Below are positions 24,116-29,644 of a DNA stretch of 29,644 nt, piece after piece. The first letter of the stretch is position 1; each line of letters begins with the position of its first letter. The notes beneath the pieces are model-generated. The model did no database searches, was not told where the DNA came from, and worked only from the letters and a program-made list of their open reading frames with translations. The position numbers and the translations under genes were made by a program. The stretch comes from an uncultured Bacteroidales bacterium (lineage in GTDB: Bacteria; Bacteroidota; Bacteroidia; Bacteroidales; UBA932), in NCBI GenBank assembly GCA_934702165.1, contig CAKUYG010000008.1, positions 1-29,644 of the forward strand. The letters run 5' to 3'.

Positions 24116-24901
24116 ATGAGACGTTTATTCTCCGTTTTATTCCTCTCTTTCCTGATCTGTCTCGGTGCCGGGGCGCAGGGCAAGCTGTACACCCGCAAGG
24201 CCAAGCTCGAGGATTTCCCGACAAGGACCGTCAAGGTCGTCATCGGCGGGAGTTCTTTTCTTGACCTGTCATTCCGTGAAGAAATTACCACCCGCTGGCG
24301 GATCTCTCCTTATGAGTTCTGTTCCCCGGCAGAATATGAGTCGCTCAAGTCGGACAATTCCCTGTATTTCCTCAGGATCGTCTCTGATGAGGGCGTGGCC
24401 TTCCTTCTTCTGACCAAAGGCGGCAAGGAGGATGAGGATGACAACCTCAAGAAGCCTTTTGAGGTGATCCGCGTCCCTATAGCCAGCATCGATGACCCGA
24501 GCGGGAAAGAACTGATGTTCATGGGGGCGTTTGTCGACATACTCCAGGCTTTCGTCGAGGACGCCATGGTGTCCGACAAGGCAGCGTATTCCGGGCTCAA
24601 ATGGTATAATTCCAGGAAATTCTCCGGCAGGAAAATATATCTCAACGATCCGGACCTCGTGGATGAGAAGTACCTCTCGGGTGAGGATGGTGCCCTGGTC
24701 GGCATCTGCATAGCTCCGACACTTGTGTCTTTCGGCAGCAGGTGCTACAAGATGGTGATTTCTGCGGACACGCATGAACTCTACTATTTCAACGCCTCCA
24801 AGTACAGCGGCTCCCGCGACAGGGAGTTCACGGAGAGGGAGATCAAGAAGCTCAACAAGAGAAATGGAGTCAGCGCTCAACCGGTATATCAGGAGACATA
24901 G
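24116..24901 (+). CDS. Secreted protein of unknown function
   Basis: 261-residue protein. I chose the ATG at 24116, which lies 4 bases after the regulator's stop and gives the signal peptide MRRLFSVLFLSFLICLGAGAQG, probably cleaved after GAQ or close by; no lipobox follows, so it should be periplasmic or exported. The mature part has mixed alpha/beta character with KLEDFPTRTVKVVIGGSSFLD, then WRISPYEFCSPAEYE, a charged loop KGGKEDEDDNLKK and a final basic stretch REFTEREIKKLNKRNG. I do not recognise the family and see no catalytic motif. Its 3' end overlaps the O-methyltransferase start by 38 bases, so it is co-transcribed and likely coupled. The position between a regulator and a methyltransferase gives no firm clue. 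Confidence 0.72.
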   Translation: MRRLFSVLFLSFLICLGAGAQGKLYTRKAKLEDFPTRTVKVVIGGSSFLDLSFREEITTRWRISPYEFCSPAEYESLKSDNSLYFLRIVSDEGVAFLLLTKGGKEDEDDNLKKPFEVIRVPIASIDDPSGKELMFMGAFVDILQAFVEDAMVSDKAAYSGLKWYNSRKFSGRKIYLNDPDLVDEKYLSGEDGALVGICIAPTLVSFGSRCYKMVISADTHELYYFNASKYSGSRDREFTEREIKKLNKRNGVSAQPVYQET

Positions 24902-25496
24902 CACTCTCCCGTCTGAAGCCCTGCTCTGGATAGAGAAGCAGACCAACATCCGCACCAATTATCCGCGGATGCTTTCCGGGCCGGTGCAGGGCGGACTTCT
25001 GAAGATGCTTGTGGAGATCTCCGGCGCCAGAAAGGCGCTGGAGATAGGTTCATTCACGGGATATTCCAGCGCCTGCATGGCTCTCGGGCTGCCTGAAGGA
25101 GGGCATCTTGACGCCCTTGAACTCAATGATGAACTTGAGGATCTGATGCGTGAAGGCTGGGAGCGGGCCGGTGTACAGGACAAGATAAGTCTGCATATCG
25201 GGGATGCTGTCCAGACCCTGAAAGGCCTGGGCGGGGAGTATGACTTCGCTTTCGTTGATGCCAACAAACGTCAATATCTTGAATATTACGAGCTTGTCCT
25301 CCCGCTTCTGCGCTCTGGAGGTCTGATGGTTGCCGATGATGTGCTTTGGGACGGCAAGGTCTATGCGGAAACACCTTCTTCTGACGCACAGACCCGCTCC
25401 CTGCTTGAGTTCAACGATTTCGTCGCCTCGGACCCGAGGGTTGAGGTCGTGATGCTTCCGCTGCGTGACGGGCTTTCCCTGATCCGCAAAAAGTAA
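24864..25496 (+). CDS. SAM-dependent O-methyltransferase (COMT-like, Methyltransf_3)
   Basis: 210-residue cytosolic methyltransferase of the catechol/caffeoyl-CoA O-methyltransferase family. I chose the ATG at 24864 (MESALNRYIRRHSTLPSEALLWIEKQT), which agrees with family N-termini and lies within the preceding gene's 3' end. The SAM-binding motif is ALEIGSFTGYSSACMA (58-73). The metal- and substrate-binding region is FVDANKRQYLEYYE (130-143), with D132 and the D158/D159 pair in MVADDVLW. Related bacterial enzymes act on small phenolic or other hydroxylated acceptors; the substrate here is unknown. After the stop there is a 27-base gap containing the dnaX -7 box. Confidence 0.9.
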   Translation: MESALNRYIRRHSTLPSEALLWIEKQTNIRTNYPRMLSGPVQGGLLKMLVEISGARKALEIGSFTGYSSACMALGLPEGGHLDALELNDELEDLMREGWERAGVQDKISLHIGDAVQTLKGLGGEYDFAFVDANKRQYLEYYELVLPLLRSGGLMVADDVLWDGKVYAETPSSDAQTRSLLEFNDFVASDPRVEVVMLPLRDGLSLIRKK

Positions 25497-25509
25497 AATA
25501 TATTTTTAC

Positions 25510-25517
25510 TATTTTTG
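25510..25517 (+). promoter_or_regulatory. Putative -7 box for dnaX
   Basis: TATTTTTG is a full match to TAnnTTTG and ends 6 bases before the ATG at 25524. The expected start site is at or within a couple of bases of the start codon. No -33 TTTG is seen. The overlapping TTG at 25515 is the box itself and not a plausible start codon. Confidence 0.42.
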
Positions 25518-25523
25518 TCCTTT

Positions 25524-27305
25524 ATGTCAGATTACATCGTATCAGCCCGCAAATACCGGCCCGACAGCTTCGAATCGCTTATCGGCCAGGACAATATAGC
25601 CCGTACGCTCAAGAACTCCATACGCAGGGGGCAGTTGGCCCATGCGTATCTGTTCTGCGGACCGAGGGGTGTCGGCAAGACCACGGCCGCCCGTATTTTC
25701 GCCAAGACCATCAACTGCGCCAATCCGGGTCCGGACATGGACCCTTGCGGGGAGTGCGATTCCTGCCGTTCGTTCCAGGAGGGCAGGTCCTACTGCATAC
25801 ACGAACTTGATGCGGCGTCCAACAACGGAGTGGACGATATCAAGGCTCTCATGGACCAGGTGCAGATACCGCCTCAAGTAGGGAAGTATTCGGTGTACAT
25901 AATCGATGAGGTTCACATGCTGACGCAGTCGGCGTTCAACGCTTTCCTCAAGACACTCGAAGAACCGCCTGCACATGCGATTTTCATCCTGGCCACCACG
26001 GAGAAGCATAAGATCATCCCGACGATCCTCAGCCGTTGTCAGACCTACGATTTCAACCGCATAAGCATTCCGGACATAGTCCGCAACCTCAGGGACATCG
26101 CCGGCAAAGAGGGGATCACGATAGACGATGAGTCTCTGCACATTATAGCCCACAAGGCCGATGGGGCCATGCGTGACGCGCTGACCATTTTCGACCAGAC
26201 CGTGGCTTTCTGCGGGACAGATGTCAAGGCTGAAGAGGTGATGCGCAATCTCAACGTCCTTGACTATGAGTACAGTTTCCGCCTCGTAGACGCTTTCCTT
26301 ACAGGTGATTATGCCACGGCACTGCTGATTTTTGACGAAGTGCTCTCCAAGGGTTTTGACGCCCAGCATTTTGTGGCGGCCCTGAGTTCTCATCTGCGAG
26401 ATCTGCTTGTCAGCCGCACAGGCGGGCTGGAAGCCCTCCTAGACCTTCCGGACTCCCTGAAGAGGCGCTACGCCGAGCAGGCGTCGAGATGTTCCGTGAA
26501 GTTCATATATGACGCTCTCGGCATTACCACGCAGTGCGATGCCGGATACAAGGCCTCCACCAATCAGAGGCTGCATATCGAATTCACCCTTATGAGGCTT
26601 TCGTTCCTTTGTGCGGCCCCTTCAGCGGCTTCGGCTCCGACCATCAGGCAGCCTGCCGTCCAGCCGAAGCCGGCGGAAATCCCGGCCCCTGCATCAGTGC
26701 CGCAGCAGGCTGCACCAGTCCCTGCAGCGGTGGAGGCGGCGGCTCCGGTCCGGCAGCCTATGTCCTCTGACACGGTAGAGAAGACCGGGGAAACCCCTGT
26801 CGCGGCCCAGACCGTTCCCGCAGTGTCCCGCCGGCGTCCCGCCAAGTCTGGCTCCAGCCTGTCCTTCTCTTCCCTGATGAGCGAAGACGAGCAGAAGCCC
26901 GTGCAGGCTGAGGACAAGAAGTCAGGGGAAGCTCTGCCGGATGAGGAGACTCTGCGTGCCAGGTGGACGGAACTGCCGTCTTATTATGCCGACAAGCCGC
27001 GTCTGATGAGCCTGCTTTCCAAGTCCACCCCGAAGATTTCGGATGAAGAGGGCCGCAAGCTCGTGGAATTCACCGTGACCAATGAGGCGCAGAAACGCTG
27101 GATAGAAGAGAAGGTCCTGCGCGAACTCGAAAAGAAATATTGTGAGCTGGTCGGCAGCACTGCCATACGCATCGCACCGTCTGTGCTGCCTGACGAACAG
27201 AAAGAAGATGTCAAATATATGCCCGCGGAGAAGGCAGAAGACCTGATGGGCAAGAACGAGGAGGTCAGAAATCTTGTGATGGACCTCTCTTTGGATGTTA
27301 AGTGA
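25524..27305 (+). CDS. dnaX: DNA polymerase III subunit gamma/tau
   Basis: 593-residue clamp-loader ATPase, starting with ATG at 25524 (MSDYIVSARKYRPDSF), the usual DnaX opening. A TTG in frame 9 bases upstream lies in the -7 box and is not preferred. Walker A GPRGVGKT is at 46-53, the zinc cysteines are C65, C75, C78 and C81, and DEVH is at 128-131 followed by MLTQSAFNAFLKTLEEPP. ATTEKHKI and the SRC arginine-finger motif are present. An Ala/Pro-rich linker (about 365-440) leads to a C-terminal tau-type domain. I see no A6-type slippery sequence like the one E. coli uses to make gamma, so probably only the long form is made. It is followed after 6 bases by lptB. Confidence 0.95.
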   Translation: MSDYIVSARKYRPDSFESLIGQDNIARTLKNSIRRGQLAHAYLFCGPRGVGKTTAARIFAKTINCANPGPDMDPCGECDSCRSFQEGRSYCIHELDAASNNGVDDIKALMDQVQIPPQVGKYSVYIIDEVHMLTQSAFNAFLKTLEEPPAHAIFILATTEKHKIIPTILSRCQTYDFNRISIPDIVRNLRDIAGKEGITIDDESLHIIAHKADGAMRDALTIFDQTVAFCGTDVKAEEVMRNLNVLDYEYSFRLVDAFLTGDYATALLIFDEVLSKGFDAQHFVAALSSHLRDLLVSRTGGLEALLDLPDSLKRRYAEQASRCSVKFIYDALGITTQCDAGYKASTNQRLHIEFTLMRLSFLCAAPSAASAPTIRQPAVQPKPAEIPAPASVPQQAAPVPAAVEAAAPVRQPMSSDTVEKTGETPVAAQTVPAVSRRRPAKSGSSLSFSSLMSEDEQKPVQAEDKKSGEALPDEETLRARWTELPSYYADKPRLMSLLSKSTPKISDEEGRKLVEFTVTNEAQKRWIEEKVLRELEKKYCELVGSTAIRIAPSVLPDEQKEDVKYMPAEKAEDLMGKNEEVRNLVMDLSLDVK

Positions 27306-27311
27306 TGTGAA

Positions 27312-28118
27312 ATGAAACTTCGCTGCGAGAATATAATTAAGAAATATGGTCTCAGGACGGTTGTCAAGGGCGTTTCCATGGAGGTCAACCAGGGGGAGAT
27401 CGTGGGGTTCCTCGGGCCTAACGGAGCCGGTAAGACCACAAGCTTCTACATGATCACGGGACAGATAGTCCCGAACGGCGGAAAAGTATACCTCGATGAT
27501 GAGGACATAACGGGGCTGCCTATGTACAAGCGGGCCCAGAAAGGTGTGGGATACCTGCCGCAGGATGCCTCGGTGTTCCGGAAGATGTCAGTCGAGGACA
27601 ACATAGTCTCCGTGATGGAGATGAAGGGCATCCCCAAGGCTGAACGGGAAGAACGCACCGAGGCCCTGATAGACGAGTTCAACCTTTCCAAAGTGCGCAA
27701 GTCGCTCGGCATACAGCTGTCGGGAGGGGAGCGCCGCCGCTGCGAGATAGCCCGGGCGCTGGCCATAGACCCGAAATTCATCCTTCTGGATGAGCCGTTC
27801 GCAGGGGTGGACCCTATCGCGGTGGAGGATATCCAGTATATCATCGCCAAGCTTAAATACCGCAACATCGGGGTCATCATCACCGACCACAATGTAGGAG
27901 AGACCCTTGCCATCACCGACAGGGCCTACCTCCTCTACGAGGGCACCATCCTCCAGGAAGGCACCCCTCAGCAGCTTGCCGCCGACGAGGATGTACGGAC
28001 CAAATATCTCGGCTCGGGCTTTGTGCTCAAGCGTTCCGTCTCAGTCCAGCGTGCCCTTGATGAGCACGAGGCGATGATGCGTACCAGGATAGTGGAAGAG
28101 GAGGATGTGAAGATATGA
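27312..28118 (+). CDS. lptB: LPS export ABC transporter ATP-binding protein
   Basis: 268-residue ATPase that, with LptF and LptG, powers lipopolysaccharide extraction from the inner membrane; neither partner is in the window. Walker A GPNGAGKT is at 35-42, the signature [15 protein letters not shown] starts at 136, Walker [14 protein letters not shown] is around 156-168 and the switch histidine is H193 in TDHNV. The Q-loop segment [14 protein letters not shown] is the form specific to LptB. A C-terminal tail of about 25 residues ([25 protein letters not shown]) extends beyond the E. coli length. The stop overlaps the cmk start by 4 bases (ATGA). Confidence 0.95.
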   Translation: MKLRCENIIKKYGLRTVVKGVSMEVNQGEIVGFLGPNGAGKTTSFYMITGQIVPNGGKVYLDDEDITGLPMYKRAQKGVGYLPQDASVFRKMSVEDNIVSVMEMKGIPKAEREERTEALIDEFNLSKVRKSLGIQLSGGERRRCEIARALAIDPKFILLDEPFAGVDPIAVEDIQYIIAKLKYRNIGVIITDHNVGETLAITDRAYLLYEGTILQEGTPQQLAADEDVRTKYLGSGFVLKRSVSVQRALDEHEAMMRTRIVEEEDVKI

Positions 28119-28807
28119 GAGTACCAGACATAATCATAGCTGTGGACGGATATTCATCCACAGGCAAAAGCACTTTCGCCAAGTTGGCCGCCAAGAGGTT
28201 CGCTTTCCAGTATCTGGATTCCGGCGCCATGTACAGGGGGGTGACCCTGTATGCGCAGGAGAACGGCTTCATTACACAGGACAATGTGATCTCTCCTGCA
28301 CTTGAGGCAGCCCTTGAAGGCCTGGACCTTCACTTCGGTGAGGGCGGGACATACATTGGAGAAAGATGCATAGAGAAAGAGATACGCACCATGAAAGTAT
28401 CTTCTCAGGTCAGCCCGATAGCGACTGTGCCCTATGTCCGCAGGTATGTGGATGCGCGACTGCATTCCTTTGCGGCCGCGGGCAGGGTCGTGATGGACGG
28501 GAGGGACATAGGCACGACTGTCTTCCCGCAGGCGCAGCTCAAGATCTTCATGACCGCCACTCCACAGGTGAGGGCACAGCGGCGCTTTGACGAGCTCAAG
28601 GCCAAAGGGCAGGACCCTGTATTTGATGAAGTGCTGCGCAACCTTCAGGAGCGGGATTATATAGATTCGCACCGTGAGGCCTCCCCGCTCCGGCGGGCCG
28701 GGGACTCGTTTGAACTCGACAACTCCACGATGAGCCTCGAAGACGAACTTGTCTGGATAGAGGGGCTCATAAGGGGAAGGTTCACCATATATGATCAGGA
28801 AGGTTGA
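28115..28807 (+). CDS. cmk: Cytidylate kinase
   Basis: 230-residue NMP kinase that converts CMP and dCMP to the diphosphates. Walker A reads GYSSTGKS (12-19) in place of the usual GPSGSGKS, a variant I associate with Bacteroidetes. Other hallmarks are [15 protein letters not shown] (33-47), MDGRDIGT (127-134), the [12 protein letters not shown] lid region and [16 protein letters not shown]. The N-terminus [12 protein letters not shown] supports the ATG at 28115, which overlaps the lptB stop by 4 bases. Its own end overlaps the ispH start by 17 bases. The order lptB-cmk-ispH is familiar from Bacteroidales. Confidence 0.96.
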   Translation: MRVPDIIIAVDGYSSTGKSTFAKLAAKRFAFQYLDSGAMYRGVTLYAQENGFITQDNVISPALEAALEGLDLHFGEGGTYIGERCIEKEIRTMKVSSQVSPIATVPYVRRYVDARLHSFAAAGRVVMDGRDIGTTVFPQAQLKIFMTATPQVRAQRRFDELKAKGQDPVFDEVLRNLQERDYIDSHREASPLRRAGDSFELDNSTMSLEDELVWIEGLIRGRFTIYDQEG

Positions 28808-29644
28808 AGTTGACCCGAACTCGGGTTTCTGCGGAGGGGTGATCCGGGCCATCAGCACGGCTGAAGCATACTTGAAAGACAGCGGCTCTCCGCTTTTCTC
28901 GCTTGGGGCCATAGTCCATAACGAAGAGGAGCTCTCAAGGCTTCGCGACATGGGGCTTGAGACGGTGGACAGCATAGCCGACATGGGCTCGCGTCCGTCA
29001 GGAAGCCCTCTTCTCATCCGTGCCCATGGGGAGCCGCCGGCTGTATATTCCGATGCGGAACGTATGGGTCTCAATATTATAGACTGCACTTGCCCTGTCG
29101 TGCTGAAGCTTCAGAAGATGATCCGTGACGCTTATGCACAGGTCCGCTGCAAAGGGGGGCAGCTGCTTCTGTTCGGCAAGTCCGGGCACCCGGAAGTCCT
29201 TGGGCTTGTGGGGCAGGCCGGCGGGGATGTGGTCGTCTTTCAGAAGCCGGAAGAACTTTCCGCTCTTGTCTCCTCCGGCGTTGTCCGCCCGGAGCATGAC
29301 ATAGAACTGTTTTCGCAGACCACCATGAGCCCGTCCAATTATCAGCGCGCATCGGAGATCCTCTCTTCTCGCATGACCGGAGGGGCCCGGCTGAATGTCC
29401 ACAACACGATATGCTCCCAGGTCGCGTCACGCCACAAGGAACTTGCCGGGTTCGCGGGGAGCCACGATGTGATACTTTTCGTCTCCGGCAACGCCAGTTC
29501 CAACGGCAAGGTCCTCTTCGAACTCTGCCGGAGCGTCAATCCGCGCACTTACCACATGGAATCCGCCTCCGGACTGAAGCCGGAATGGCTGGAAGGGGCG
29601 GAAAGCGTAGGGGTGTGCGGCGCCACATCCACTCCAAAGTGGCT
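28791..29644 (+). CDS. ispH: 4-hydroxy-3-methylbut-2-enyl diphosphate reductase (partial, 3' end outside window)
   Basis: 284 codons from the ATG at 28791 remain open to the window end, so the gene is nearly complete. IspH catalyses the last step of the MEP pathway, reducing HMBPP to IPP and DMAPP with an iron-sulfur cluster. The cluster cysteines are C14 in NSGFCGGV, the second in IDCTCPVV and the third in HNTICSQVASRH. The active-site segments GAIVHNEEE, RAHGEPP, FGKSGHPEV and SQTTMSPSNY are all present. The start lies 17 bases inside cmk; the resulting [16 protein letters not shown] is the normal N-terminus. Overlap with cmk suggests translational coupling. Confidence 0.96.
   Translation, partial: MIRKVEVDPNSGFCGGVIRAISTAEAYLKDSGSPLFSLGAIVHNEEELSRLRDMGLETVDSIADMGSRPSGSPLLIRAHGEPPAVYSDAERMGLNIIDCTCPVVLKLQKMIRDAYAQVRCKGGQLLLFGKSGHPEVLGLVGQAGGDVVVFQKPEELSALVSSGVVRPEHDIELFSQTTMSPSNYQRASEILSSRMTGGARLNVHNTICSQVASRHKELAGFAGSHDVILFVSGNASSNGKVLFELCRSVNPRTYHMESASGLKPEWLEGAESVGVCGATSTPKW

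Noticed and set aside
24774..24863. Longer start of the O-methyltransferase, 30 codons upstream
   Set aside because: The added stretch is Ser/Thr/Arg-rich, reads through the preceding gene in another frame and has no counterpart in the family.
25515..25523. TTG start codon for dnaX
   Set aside because: The TTG is part of the TATTTTTG box; the ATG 9 bases on gives the standard DnaX start.
26980..27200. Programmed frameshift site in dnaX
   Set aside because: No run of six A followed by G and no obvious stem after any A-rich stretch in the expected region.

Overview
The window looks like chromosomal DNA of a GC-rich member of the Bacteroidales. The signs are: start codons without a clear Shine-Dalgarno sequence; several intergenic gaps holding the Bacteroidetes-type promoter (TTTG at -33, TAnnTTTG at -7); lipoproteins with an acidic stretch right after the lipidated cysteine; and lineage-typical protein variants (short SerA, MetRS with KISTS, Cmk with GYSSTGKS, an NtrC-like regulator with no HTH). 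The neighbourhoods serC-serA ... DUF1015 and lptB-cmk-ispH also fit. I cannot name a genus. High-GC lineages such as Alistipes or uncultured gut relatives would be compatible.

Layout. (1) 1-458, minus: the start of a metallo-beta-lactamase-fold hydrolase, cut by the window edge. (2) 510-6868, plus: two tandem deoxynucleoside kinases, a long-chain acyl-CoA ligase, a FucP-like MFS sugar transporter, a ROK sugar kinase and an FKBP lipoprotein, closed by a hairpin terminator. (3) 6855-7409, minus: a small protein with a very acidic tail. (4) 7449-10110, plus: an IMPACT/YigZ protein, serC and serA, closed by a perfect 33-base palindrome. (5) 10123-15250: an accessory block of four lipoproteins (one plus, three minus), apparently surface-exposed, with fimbrillin/FISUMP/DUF1566-like architecture. 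It sits between serA and the DUF1015 gene that normally accompanies serC-serA. (6) 15366 to the end, plus: an unbroken run of DUF1015, recQ, dnaG, metG, an NtrC-like response regulator, a secreted protein of unknown function, an O-methyltransferase, dnaX, lptB, cmk and the start of ispH. Many of these genes overlap or are only a few bases apart.

How the genes work together. Region 2 combines nucleoside salvage, fatty acid activation and uptake plus phosphorylation of a sugar (the MFS and ROK genes are 2 bases apart). Region 4 supplies the first two steps of serine synthesis from 3-phosphoglycerate. Region 6 is housekeeping: replication (dnaG, dnaX), recombination (recQ), translation (metG), LPS export (lptB), CMP phosphorylation (cmk) and isoprenoid synthesis (ispH). 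No rRNA, tRNA, CRISPR array, insertion sequence or phage gene was seen. No stretch over about 125 bases lacks a gene.

I found no clear new defence or mobile system. The points most worth following up are several -7 boxes so close to the start codon that the mRNAs should be leaderless, the lipoprotein block inside the serine locus, the altered catalytic residues of SerA, the diverged copy of the tandem kinases, and the NtrC-like regulator without a DNA-binding domain.
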